A stretch of DNA of 64,000 nt from Camarhynchus parvulus (lineage: Eukaryota > Chordata > Aves > Passeriformes > Thraupidae), in the NCBI RefSeq assembly GCF_901933205.1, contig NC_044582.1, positions 19,505,820 through 19,569,819 on the forward strand, in the 5' to 3' direction. A model generated the notes under the pieces. It was not told where the DNA came from, ran no database searches, and was given only the letters and a program-made list of their open reading frames with translations. Positions 44,666-55,735 of this stretch are shown in pieces. How positions within the stretch are numbered: the stretch's first letter is position 1; every line of letters begins with the position of its first letter. The translations under genes and the position numbers were made by a program.

Positions 44666-46230
44666 AGAACAGGCAGACCATGGCCAGAGCCCTGCAGCCC
44701 CCCAAAAGCCTGGGTTCCTCCCCAGGTGTGGGTACAAAATGCAATGGCCAGGCTGCAGCAAGGCTCACAAGGCCAGGTGGCAGCAGCGCTGCTGAGGAGC
44801 TGCACAAGAGGCTCCCAGGGCTGAGCCCGAGTGCACCTGCTGCTCCTCAGCTCTCCTGGCACTGCCAGAGGCAGAGCTGAACACGGGAGGCGAGAGCCGA
44901 GTGCAGCAGCACAAAGCAAGATCTGCTGGCAGAGCTCTGTGCTTGTTTATCTGTCCGAGTGCTGCAAGAACACTCATTTCCAGCTCAAATGGGCAAACAG
45001 GGCAGAGCTGAGCAGTAGTGTGGCACAGAGGGATCATCAAGGCTCTGCTCGTGTGATCTCTGATAAACTCAGCCATTAGAAACCTTCCAGCCCAGCGCTT
45101 CCGTGTGCAGCAACACGCTGAGCACTGAAACACAGATCACAAGGGAAATACACTGTGTCAGGCTGCTTTCTCTCTCCAGCACAGACATTTTTGCAGATAC
45201 ACAGAATGATGCTTTTGCTCGGCCTAGAAATGACCCCAGCTCAGGGGGTCCGAAACCAAACCTCCATGAAACACAACTGGCTTTACTTCAGGGTGAAAGA
45301 ATGCAAAGAGGTTTGAATTCAGCTTCATTTGGACACCCCCTGCTGAACTGTCCTCTCCAGCAGCTGAAGCAAAAGCCTGTTTGTGTCACCTTAGCAACCA
45401 TCCCACAGGCACCAGCCTACTGGGGCTCTTTATGGCACGCTGGAAGCAGCATCCACAGATCCCAGAGCTCCTGGGCTGGGGGAGGAATCTCTTCAGGTGG
45501 GAACACAGGGACACCCAGTGACCCCTGGCAGCCTTGGTGCTGCCCCCAGGGAGCCCCTGGCACTCAGCACAGAGCATGACGTGCCTGTGTGCCTTGAAAG
45601 GGACAGGGCTGTCACCTCTGAGCCCCAGGGACACCCAGGGACACCCAGGGCCCCTCACCCTGCCAGGTCACTTGGTGCCCCGGGAGCACAGGGGTGGCAG
45701 TGGTGTCCCAGCCTGTTCCTAGGCTGGCACAGCTGGGATTTGAGCACAGCCAGCTGGGCTCGGTGCCACCTGCAGCTGGAACTGGGGGGTACCCAGGGTC
45801 ATGCCAACCACAGCAACTCTGGTTTGCACCCTCTGCCTACAAAACACCCCAAAGGCAACCATGAAGGGGGGCAGGCAGGGTTTGCCTGTCCCACCCACAT
45901 TTTGATGGAGTGAAAATGGAAGAATGACGTGAGCTATTGGAAGAAATGGAAGAATGACAAGAAGTGATTTTTTCCGATATCTATAAAGTTTGTGTCACAC
46001 TTGACGGCTTCTATGAACAAAAAATGTTCATAACATTGTGAGCCTGAGAAGAAAATTTCCTTTTAGCTGTCTGCAAATGAGGTCAATTTCTTTCTTATGT
46101 GGCTTTTGACAGGTTAATATTCATGCTCAGCTTATGTGAGAGCTGCGGATGTATGGCTTGTCAGGAGCCCTGACACCCCAGGTTTCTCACAGCCAGGCTG
46201 GAGCACCTGTGCAGCACCTTCCTCCTCCTC
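44666..46230. other. Unique sequence, no gene recognised
   Basis: GC-rich to 45890, then AT-rich at 45900-46130 with a small duplication of AAATGGAAGAATGAC (about 45914 and 45944). Overlapping frames without domains. Confidence 0.5.
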
Positions 46231-47105
46231 CCCAGCACAGCTCCCCCCTCTCTGGTGTGTGCACACACCCAGCCATGCACACTCCCAGCACAGCTCCCAC
46301 CTCTCTGGTGTGTGCACACACCCAGCCAGGCACACTCCCAGCACAGCTCACTCCTCTCTGGTGTGTGCACACACCCAGGCACACTCCCAGCACAGCTCAC
46401 TCCTCTCTGGTGTGTGCACACACCCAGGCACACTCCCAGCACAGCTCCCCCTCTCTGGTGTGTGCACACACCCAGGCACACTCCCAGCACAGCTCACCCC
46501 TCTCTGGTGTGTGCACACACCCAGGCACACTCCCAGCACAGCTCCCACCTCTCTGGTGTGTGCACACACCCAGGCACACTCCCAGCACAGCTCACTCCTC
46601 TCTGGTGTGTGCACACACCCAGGCACACTCCCAGCACAGCTCACCCCTCTCTGGTGTGTGCACACACCCAGGCACACTCCCAGCACAGCTCACCCCTCTC
46701 TGGTGTGTGCACACACCCAGGCACACTCCCAGCACAGCTCACCCCTCTCTGGTGTGTGCACACACCCAGGCACACTCCCAGCACAGCTCACTCCTCTCTG
46801 GTGTGTGCACACACCCAGGCACACTCCCAGCACAGCTCCCACCTCTCTGGTGTGTGCACACACCCAGCCAGGCTCCCAGCACAGCTCACTCCTCTCTGGT
46901 GTGTGCACACACCCAGGCACACTCCCAGCACAGCTCACTCCTCTCTGGTGTGTGCACACACCAGCCAGGCACACTCCCAGCACAGCTCACCCCTCTCTGG
47001 TGTGTGCACACACACACCCAGGCACACTCCCAGCACAGCTCACCCCTCTCTGGTGTGTGCACACACACACCCAGGCACACTCCCAGCACAGCTCACCCCT
47101 CTCTC
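46231..47105. repeat. 49-bp minisatellite with a 16-bp palindrome per unit, about 17 copies
   Basis: The unit holds GGTGTGTGCACACACC, CAGGCACACTCCCAGCAC and AGCTCACCCCTCTCT. GGTGTGTGCACACACC is its own reverse complement and alternates purine and pyrimidine over its TGTGTGCACACA core. Some units carry CAGCCAGG (52 bp) and two near the 3' end have an extra CA pair or two. Copies are very similar. Confidence 0.97.
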
Positions 47106-48153
47106 TGCTCCCCCAGAGCCCCCAGGAGCTGCAGGGAGCAGCCCTGCCCTGCCTTCTCCTGCTGAGCAGGCACCAGCCCTGAATAAATCACAGACACGGA
47201 GAGAGCAAACGGAGCAGCTGCTGCATTTTTAACCATCCCATAACCCCAAATAAATATTTCAGTTAACAAGTGTCTGATAATGAAGAGGAGCTGTTTGTTA
47301 GGGAATATGTCTCTATTTTTAAAGGTTACCATTTATAATTGTTTAGCTTTGTGCTTCCCTCACTGCTCCCAAGCAATTTGTGTTGAAAAACAGGGATTTT
47401 CAAACTGCTCCTTTCAGCTACAAAACAAATTTCTGTTCCACAATGTTTGGGTGCAGCTCCCTTATTTCCTTCTTCCCACGTCACAATTTTCATTCGCCTT
47501 GAAAACCAGAGACAAAGTCACTTCCCCACTGATCATGCACACATCTGAGTTTGACTTTGCAGAGCCTCATCCTCCAGCAGCTCCCTTTTGGTGTGACCAG
47601 AACAAACCCCTCCTGCCCTTCCCAGTGCAGGGGAGCAGAGCTCAGTGGGGATGGAGCCCATGAGCAAGGACAGGTCCTGTCCTTCAGGAGAGGCAGTGAG
47701 GGTGCCAGGGATGTGCACACAGGGGCACATCTTTCCAGGACAAGGGCTGGGGATGCCCAGCTTGCTGTGAGGAGCCTGCCTTAAATCAGGATTCAGCCTC
47801 ACAATTTCTGCCCACTACAAGAAAACACATTCAGAGAATGATGGCTATTATTGTAGCACCAGGAAAGCCAATAAAAATGCATAAATCCTCTATTACTGTA
47901 CACCTTTATATTCTTATTAAATATTCTCCCTGGTTTATAGGACATTGTTTTATATTGAAACATAAAGGAAGAGTTTGTTCAGCCCCCAGGGATGTTAAAC
48001 CTGGGCAGGCTCTGAGAGGGGAAGGGTTTCACTGCAAAGCAGAGCAAACCCTGGGGAAGGGAGCTGCAGACTCATCCAAGGCTCCCTGACTTCACAGCAG
48101 CAGCCACAGCAGGGAGGTGTGCCAGGGGCATGGGCAGACCCGGGCAAAAGAGA
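47106..48153. other. Unique sequence with AT-rich parts
   Basis: AT-rich at 47220-47480 and 47800-47990, GC-rich elsewhere. No gene, array or element is recognised. Confidence 0.55.
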
Positions 48154-48833
48154 AGGACAGACCCCAGCAAGGACAGACCCCAGGAAGGACAGACCCCAGT
48201 GAGGACAGACCCCAGTGAGGACAGACCCCAGCAAGGACAGGCCCCAGTGAGGACAGACCCCAGCAAGGACAGACCCCAGTGAGGACCCCAGTCCCCAGCA
48301 ACAGGACAGACCCCAGTGAGGACAGACCCCAGTGAGGACAGACCCCAGTGAGGACAGACCCCAGCGAGGACAGACCCCAGTGAGGACAGACCCCAGCAAG
48401 GACAGACCCCAGCAAGGACAGACCCCAGTGAGGACAGACCCCAGTGAGGACAGACCCCAGCAAGGACAGACCCCAGCAAGGACAGACCCCAGTGAGGACA
48501 GACCCCAGGAAGGACAGACCCCAGCAAGGACAGGCCCCAGTGAGGACACAGGCCCCAGGAGGACAGACCCAGAAGACACCCAGTGAGGACAGGCCCCAGT
48601 GAGGACAGACCCCAGCAAGGACAGACCCCAGGAAGGACAGCCCAGCAGGACAACCCCCAGCCGGGACAGCCAGCAGCCAGTGAGACAGACCAGACCCAGG
48701 AGGCAGGCCCCCAGTGAGGACAGACCCCAGGAAGGACAGACCCAGCGAGGACAGACCCCAGCAGGACAGACCCCAGGAAGGACAGACCCCAGCAAGGACA
48801 GGCCCCAGTGAGGACAGACCCCAGTGAGGACAG
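48154..48833. repeat. 16-bp minisatellite, about 40 copies
   Basis: The unit is GGACAGACCCCAGTGA, with CAA, GAA or CGA replacing TGA in many copies. Units disrupted by deletions cluster near 48285-48305 and 48545-48715. Stop-free frames on both strands arise from the repeat. Confidence 0.97.
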
Positions 48834-50243
48834 ATTCCTGTCCCACAACACAGGTCTGACCCCCCCAAATGCACTCAGGCAATTTAAAGCAAATGGATCA
48901 ATGAGAGACAAAGTGTGCCACCAAGAAAGCAAATTGTTAATTATTCAGACACCATTGGTTTTGTTCTAATGAAATCAACAGCTCAATAATCAGCTCCTGG
49001 AAGTCTGCAGCAGGCCCAAGTTCCCCCAGTTTGCCTGCAGCCCCAGCTTCCATTTGTATTTCCATTCGATTGCTCCTGCTCTGACGCACTCACGTCTTCC
49101 TGCAGATCCACAAACACACAAAGCCCTTTAGAAAAAAAATACCACACTTACAAAGACAGGCTGAAGTGAGTTACACGAAGAAACTCAGGGTAGGAAAAGC
49201 TCCTAAACACTAAGCACATGCTTGTTTTCTAGCAGCTCATGCCAGGATCCATGGGAAGGACAGGAGCAAGGTCTGCATGCCATCAGGAGCTTTGGTGAGG
49301 GCTGGAACCCTGAGCTGCTGCTGGCACAGGGTGGGCACAGAGACCCCAGCCCCTGCCCAGGATGGGCATGGAAAATCACAGCCCTGCAAAAAGCATCTCC
49401 AGAGCAGGGAATCCTCACACAGAGAACTGCAGGTGCTCCTGCAGCACTCAGCATTCCCCATCCCCAGCACAATTCCAAACCAGCTCTGGGATCTTCCCTG
49501 CTACAAGGCCACAGAATCACAGAGCTTAAAACCAAACTAATTCCAACATGTCAGTGACACAGGCAGAAGAAAACAGACAAACATCTTCCATTCATTCACT
49601 CAAACCATTGTTTTCCATCTGCAAAGATCCAAAGGTTTCTGTGACCAAGCCAGGCAGCATTCAGACAGCTCCCCTCTCCTCCTCAAGGTCTGAATAAGCT
49701 CACTCCTTAAACCCAAAGGTAATTCCAGTGTTTACAGTTCCAATTAATCTGCAGAGAGCTGACAGAGTTAATAACATCTCGGCTGGGCAGAAGGGGAGGA
49801 AGCAAACAGGAGCTGAAAGGCAGAGTTGTTTGTGTCACCAGCCTTGCCCCAGGGGTTCAGAGCCTTGTTCTCCCTTTGGGGGGTCTGGAGCAGCCCCAGC
49901 CCAGCCCTGCCCTCCTCAGCAGTGCCCTGTCCCAGCAGGGCCAGCCTCAGCAGAGCAGAGCCCTCAGCCCTTGCCGAGGGCATCCCTGCAGAATTCCCAA
50001 TTCCCAGTTCCCCGGGCTGAGTTACAGCCCTGCTGCACACCTGTGCAAACACTGATAGAGCTTCATCTAGGGCACTGTTTATTCTCCTTGGAGCAGAGAG
50101 ATCCATTGGAAACACATTTAGAACATCAAACAAAGCACAGACAACAGAAAAAACAGAGACACATCACCAGAGGAAGCACCAAAATCCTCCCCAACTACCT
50201 CCTGCCCCAAAGCCTCCACAGCAGCGATAGAAAAGTGACTTGA
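48834..50243. other. Unique sequence, no gene recognised
   Basis: Alternating AT-rich and GC-rich pieces. CACAGAATCACAGAG at about 49511 resembles the start of a reversed CR1 tail but the similarity ends quickly. Overlapping shadow frames only. Confidence 0.5.
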
Positions 50244-50380
50244 ATCACAGAATTATAGAATGTGTGGGGTTGGAAGGCGTGCTGAAGCTCACCCAGGCAC
50301 AACTTCCCCTGTCCCAGGCTGCTCCAGCCTGGCCCTGGACACTTCAGGGACCCCGGGGCAGCCCCAGCTGCTCTGGCAAT
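50244..50380 (-). mobile_element. CR1 LINE fragment, 3' end
   Basis: AATCACAGAATTATAGAATG, GGGTTGGAAGG, AGGCTGCTCCAGCCTGGCCC and TGGACACTTCAGGGACC follow the reverse complement of the CR1 3' end in order, closing at GCTGCTCTGGCAATCT. This is the clearest CR1 copy in the window and the best marker for a bird or other reptile lineage. Confidence 0.92.
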
Positions 50381-50741
50381 CTAAGTTAAATTAAACCAGC
50401 AGGTCTTGTTGCTTCGAGAGAGAAAATGGGGAAAAATGAAACTCAATTTGGACTTCATTTTTCTCCTCAAGCACTCTACAAGATAAATTTAGATTTATTT
50501 TTAAAACAATTGTGGATGATGCCAAGGTTCATTTAGCCAAATGCACTGGCAGTGGGATCTGTGTTATGCCCTGTCCCAGCCTCCACCAGCTCCACCACTG
50601 TCAGAGCCAGTTGTGGTTCCATGAAGTGAAACTAATGCATCCAAGCATGCTGCCATATTGTGTTAACAGACCTGAAGCTCAGTGCATCCCATTCCATCAC
50701 ATTCAAACTGATTTCATAGCGTGCAACACAACGTGACAAAT
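50381..50741. other. AT-rich unique sequence
   Basis: About 360 bases of AT-rich, non-repetitive DNA containing a 74-codon plus-strand frame (50512-50736) with no recognised domain. Confidence 0.5.
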
Positions 50742-51288
50742 GAGTAAACAAGGGATAACCAGTCCATGGCTGAGGGTGCACTCAGTAAACAGAGGATAAC
50801 CAGCCCATGGCAGTCAGTAAACAGAGGATAACCAGCCCATGGCAGTCAGTAACAAGGGATAACCAGCCCATGGCAGTCACTAACAAAGGATAACCAGGCC
50901 CATGGCAGTCAGTAAACAGAGGATAACCAGCCCATGGCAGTCACTAACAAAGGATAACCAGCCCATGGCAGTCACTAACAAAGGATAACCAGGCCCATGG
51001 CAGTCAGTAAACAGAGGATAACCAGCCCATGGCAGTCACTAACAAAGGATAACCAGCCCATGGCAGTCACTAACAAAGGATAACCAGCCCATGGCAGTCA
51101 GTAAACAGAGGATAACCAGCCCATGGCAGTCACTAACAAAGGATAACCAGCCCATGGCAGTCAGTAAACAGAGGATAACCAGCCCATGGCAGTCAGTAAC
51201 AAGGGATAACCAGCCCATGGCAGTCAGTAAACAGAGGATAACCAGCCCATGGCAGTCACTAACAAAGGATAACCAGCCCATGGCTGAG
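50742..51288. repeat. 31/32-bp minisatellite, about 17 copies
   Basis: Unit types are AGTAAACAGAGGATAACCAG plus CCCATGGCAGTC, and ACTAACAAAGGATAACCAG plus the same end. They alternate in recurring order. The first and last units share a distinct end, CCCATGGCTGAGGGTGCA, not seen inside the array. Confidence 0.97.
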
Positions 51289-51603
51289 GGTGCAGTCATT
51301 CTGCAAACTGAGGCCATGCTACAGGGAAGGAAACACTTCCATCTCTGCCAGTCTCTTCTGTTTGCCTTGTTCCAGCCCAGTCTGGTCACTCTGGAGTCAG
51401 GCCACTCACATGATTTAAATCTTGCAAGCTTTGAAGCCTTTCGGTCACACAGAGCAACTCAGAGTGGGAGCTGTGGCAGTTTGCAATTATCTGTTGGCTT
51501 TCTCTCACAGATAATTATGTGAGATTGTCTCTTACAGTTCAAGGAATTAACACAACTTCCTTCATCCCTTAGCATCACTGACCCCGTGGTCTCACCCTGG
51601 TGG

Positions 51604-51778
51604 CCATGGGGAAGCAGAGGAAATCAAAAGGGTCCCTTGATCTCCAAAAACCCTGCAAAGACCCCACAACTGCTGTTCCTGTTCCATGGCCTTCCTGTCC
51701 ATGGGGAAGCAGAGGAAATCAAAAGGGCCCCTTGATCTCCAAAAGCCCTGCAAAGACCCCACAACTGCTGTTCCTTCC
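51604..51778. repeat. 95-bp spaced direct duplication
   Basis: Copies of about 80 bases start at 51604 and 51699, sharing CCATGGGGAAGCAGAGGAAA, CTTGATCTCCAAAA and GACCCCACAACTGCTGTTCC. They differ at only a few positions. Confidence 0.93.
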
Positions 51779-53619
51779 TCAGAGCTGTCCTGTCTGCTTT
51801 GGTCCCAGGCCAAGACAGCAATTAACTGCACACTGCTGCTTAAAAGCTTAGGAATAACCAGACTGAAATGAAACCAAGCTACCAATCGAGCAGGTATAAA
51901 AGCAGAGTTACAGCTTGGGCACAGCACATCTCCTCCCAGTGCGCAGGAAGGGGGAGTTATGTCCTACAGATCAAATAGCCTCAAATTCAAGAGAAGTTTG
52001 AATGAAAAGAGAGTGGAGAGGATTTTTAATTTTTGTTATTGTGGCATCAGTTATTGCAGCCGTATTTGCAAAGCCAGGTAAAGCCACAGCTCGGAGTTCT
52101 CTGTGCAAGGCTCCTGAACATTGGCAGCCACTGCAGGCTGGGCTGTGTGGAGTGGCCATCAAATGAGGTAAGGATATTAGGGGACTCTGTCTGCTGTTTT
52201 ATTAGCTGTTCTGAGGCAGACATGATGATCTGAGGCTGCAAGATTTATACAGACAGTGTGTTTTATTAGATCAGCTGCTGCAACCTGGGGGAAAACAAGC
52301 AGGACAAGCTCTCAGCCACAGCAGCCACGAAGACTGCTGTCCCTGTTCCAGCAGTCAGAGCCATAAAATATATTGCCTCTTCCTAGAAGCCTCCCCTCTG
52401 TCATTCCACTCATTGGCAACACAAAAAACTTTCAGTGACTCCTGCTTTTTTTTTTAATAATATTTTTTTTTAATAATATTTCTCCATTTCTGAGGAGCAG
52501 CTGCAGCTCAGGCACACAGAGCCCAGTGCTCAGGAGGTGCTGGGGCTCCTCAGGGTCCCAAGGGCCAGCAGGAGGAGGCCACAGGGCTGCCCCCAGGGCC
52601 CTGAGTGCCACAGCCCCATCTCTGCCCCACAGAAACGTGCACAGCCCCCTGATTTCAGCATTGAGGTCCCTCCCTCAGCTCCTGCATCTCTGCTGTGCTC
52701 CCTTCCTGCATCCTCTGCTCCGCTCCTGCTGCCAGAGCACCTTGCCCCAGCAGCAGGGCACCCACCTGCCCTGGCAGGGGATGTGTATCTCACCCCAGGC
52801 TCACTCCTGCAGCCCCGGGTGCCCTTGAGGCAGATTTAACTTGCCACTGTGTGCTCAGTTTTAGCTCCGCTCCTGCCTTTTTGCAGCCTGTCCTGAAAAA
52901 GTCAGCCAGATATCTTTTCCTTCACTCACAGCCTATTGAGTGACCTTGGCAATGGTCTAATCTCTCTTGGCAGATTCAAGATAGAGAAAACAAGCAATGG
53001 AGACAGACCTGCTGGGCTCTGCTATTGATCAGCCCCTTGAGTGAAAGCTCATTATGAGCAGCAGGAACGAGTTCTCCTGCAGAGCAGCAGCCAGGAAGGA
53101 GATGAGAGACTCTCAGATGATGAAGGGGTGGTTGGGCTTTGCCTTTGGGCTGGGAAGGCACCGTGTGGGAAGAGGGAAAAGGGCAAGGGGAGAAAGAAAC
53201 CGCAGACAACACCACATCCGGTGGGGCTGCGCATCAAGGACTCGCAGTGAAGTAAACTGTAAGCTTGTTCATCAAGAAAAAATCCATTTATGTTGAAATT
53301 AGCAGGGTTACACTGTCAAACTTTACAACAAAAAAAGGCCAAGCCCTTAAGAAAACCCTGAGGTTCAGCAGGTACAGGAACACACACAAATCCATAACGT
53401 GCCATTTGGAGTGCTGCTGCCCTGGGAGCTCAGGAGGAGCAGCAGCAGCACAGAGCTGTTAGAGCAGCCACACAGCCAGGCAGGGAGCTGCTGCTGCCTT
53501 CCCTGGCAGGCAGGGTACGACACACAGCGAGCAGCTCTGCCCTGGCTCCTCAGGGCTGCCCTCACTGCCGGGGATTGTTCTGAGCTGGCCCACAGCACAG
53601 GGACCTGCGGCAGCTCCTG
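51779..53619. other. Unique sequence with a poly-T pair
   Basis: At 52446-52480 two copies of a T-run followed by AATAATATT stand side by side. AT-rich parts at 51960-52060 and 53270-53340; GC-rich elsewhere. Apart from the exon-like segment at 52060-52167 nothing is recognised. Confidence 0.5.
52060..52167 (+). other. Candidate internal exon (unproven)
   Basis: A T-rich stretch ending GTTATTGCAG precedes 108 bases that end in AATGAG and are followed by GTAAGG, a good donor. The 36 codons are open in phase 0 (PYLQSQVKP at the start, EWPSNE at the end). No family is recognised. A weaker internal donor, CCAG followed by GTAAAG, lies at about 52077. Chance or a non-coding transcript are alternatives. 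Confidence 0.18.
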
Positions 53620-53890
53620 CAGCCCTGGGGCACTGCCAGAGGCACCCCGGGCACTGCCGGCACTGCCCTGCAGCCCCCTGAGCTCCTGGCACTGCCAGAG
53701 GCACCCCGGGCACTGCCGGCACTGCCCTGCAGCCCCCTGAGCTCCTGGCACTGCCAGAGGCACCCCGGGCACTGCCGGCACTGCCCTGCAGCCCCCTGAG
53801 CTCCTGGCACTGCCAGAGGCACCCCGGGCACTGCTGGCACTGCCCTGCAGCCCCCTGAGCTCCTGGCACTGCCAGAGGCACCCCGGGCTG
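53620..53890. repeat. 59-bp minisatellite, about 4.5 copies
   Basis: GGCACCCCGGGCACTGCC starts at 53641, 53700, 53759, 53818 and 53877, always 59 bases apart. The first three full copies are identical and the fourth differs by one base in the segment compared (CTGCTGG for CTGCCGG). This is the most homogeneous array in the window. Confidence 0.97.
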
Positions 53891-54899
53891 GGGGCACCCC
53901 CGTTATCCCCCAGCTCTCCCTGTGCCCCGAGGACAGACAGGACCCTGCCTCTCAGGGGCTGTGGGATCACAGACTCAGGTGTCCTTCCTTCAGTCCTTCA
54001 TCCAAGGAAAAAAAAAGGCACAAAAGCCCTCAAGATAAAAATTAGGCAGTGCAAGGCATCCAAAGGAGAAGAATCATGAAGCACAGCTCTGGGGGGAACG
54101 CTGAGGGAGGCAGGAATCACAAACAAGCCATGCACAGGCTGTGCCAGCCCCACACAGGGTGCCCAGCCCTGGAGCAGGGGTGGCTCTGTTCAGCCCCCTG
54201 CTCCTGACCCAGCCTCACACTGAGGGAGGCAGAGAGCAAACCTCAGCTCCTGGGGTGGCTGCTGGGGCCAGGGACAGAGCTGCACAGCCCAGGGACACCC
54301 TGGGGCACAGGATGCTCCAGGGACTCAGCCCAAGCCACCCGAGGAACCCACGTTCTCCTGCCTCAGGGTGTTCATCACACCACAAAGAACACCTGGCTGC
54401 AGGAGCAACACCTGGGCTGCAGGAACCACAACACCTGGGCTGCAGGAGCAACACCTGGGCTGCCATTCATGCACAGAGCAGGGGAAGCCTTCCAGCCTTT
54501 ACTGCTCATCACTGCCTGAAGCCAGCCAGAGCAGCCACCTCTGGAGCACAGACCCTTCACTGCCATCAACAGCCTGCAACAGAGCAGAGCCCAGTGTGTG
54601 TGAGTCCCAACAAACACAGCCCCAAACAGCTCAGGAGCCCCTGGCAGAGCAGCTCGCCCCCTGGGCACACTGCTGCAGCAATGAACAGGGCACATCTCAC
54701 AGACCACAGTGCCTCCAGCCAAAGGAGAGCAGAGTTATTCCTTCCTTGTGCTCACAGCACCTGGTGGCAGCACTGGCAGAGGCTGCTCAGGGCACAGGAG
54801 GAGCCCAAAGCCCTGGCTGGGGCACCCCAAAGCCTCTGACACCCCAAAGCCCCCTGGCTGTGGCACTGGGGACGCTTCAATGGTGAACATTTAACAGTG
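53891..54899. other. GC-rich unique sequence with a short 20-23-bp run
   Basis: CTGCAGGAGCAACACCTGGG repeats about three times at 54397-54463 with a CAACAC insertion in the middle copy. The rest has only shadow frames. Confidence 0.6.
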
Positions 54900-54968
54900 A
54901 CCATGGTGGTGGGTTGGGGGCTGGACCTGCTGATCTTAAAGGTCTTTTCCAGCCTCACCAATTCTGCC
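54900..54968 (+). mobile_element. CR1 LINE fragment, 3' end
   Basis: GACCATGGTGGTGGGTTGG, GCTGATCTTAAAGGTCTTTT and CCAGCCTCACCAATTCTG correspond to the same CR1 tail type as at 4640-4744. Confidence 0.8.
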
Positions 54969-55629
54969 CTCAGCTGATTTCCTGGAGTGGTTTGAGCCAC
55001 CTGTATTTGCTCAGGAACACTCTGCATAAGGACAAAAGCAGTGGGGAAAGTGCTGCAGTGTGGGAGGACTGGAGAAAGCAATTGTGATGTGCCTAAAATC
55101 CTCAAAAGCTTTCCTCCGAAGCAAAGTGTTAATATTTTTCATAAAATATTTATAAAGTGGTACATGATATTTATAAAAGAACATCAGCATACTTTTATAG
55201 AGAACTTGGAAGTTCTCAATACTGCATTTAGCAGAAAAAGAGAAGCTCTCTTTTAGACTACTTTGCATCCTTTTGCATAATTTCTTTGGCACCTTGGGTT
55301 TTTATTAAACTTTATAGGATGATTTCCAGTAGTTGCCCAGTGGTTATAAAGCTATACCTGATTTGAAAGGCCCTTTTCAGAACAGAGAACAGAGCTGCAT
55401 AAGAACACATCTCTTCTTATAAAACTCCTAGAATGGGCTCCATATTTTTTCCTCACAAATTTCACCAGGAGCATTTACAGCTTTATCCAGCAGCTAAAGC
55501 CTGGGCAGCCAATCCCAGAAGAACCAGTTCAAAGGGGGAGCAGTGGCAGGACAAAGCCACAGCCCCAGGGCTCAGCACTGATGTCAACTGCTGCCCACAG
55601 TGCTGGGAGAAAACTCCCCCAGGTGTCCC
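54969..55629. other. AT-rich unique block
   Basis: From 55080 to 55430 the sequence is AT-rich with several ATATTTATAAA words, among them a near-duplication at 55143-55180. Overlapping frames of 93 (-) and 71 (+) codons have no recognised domain. Confidence 0.5.
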
Positions 55630-55735
55630 TGCAGTGCCCAAGGCTGGGCTGGGAACCCTGGGCTGGAGCAAAGGTCCCTGCCCAGCCCTTGGGTGGGCTC
55701 TGAGTCCCTTCCAACCAAAACCACTCCGTGACCCC
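55630..55735 (+). mobile_element. CR1 LINE fragment, 3' end
   Basis: GGGCTGGAGCAAAGGTCCCT, GGGTGGGCTCTGAGTCCCTT and CCAACCAAAACCACTCCGTG lie in CR1 3'-end order. Confidence 0.78.

Noticed and set aside
46136..47232. Frames of about 325-350 codons in three registers
   Set aside because: They are repeat translation of the 49-bp array with no unique domain.
49500..49550. Possible further CR1 fragment
   Set aside because: Only CACAGAATCACAGAG resembles the reversed CR1 tail; the following sequence does not continue the match.
50742..51288. CRISPR-like array of 31-32-bp units
   Set aside because: The units are contiguous with no unique spacers between them, and the context is vertebrate. It is a minisatellite.
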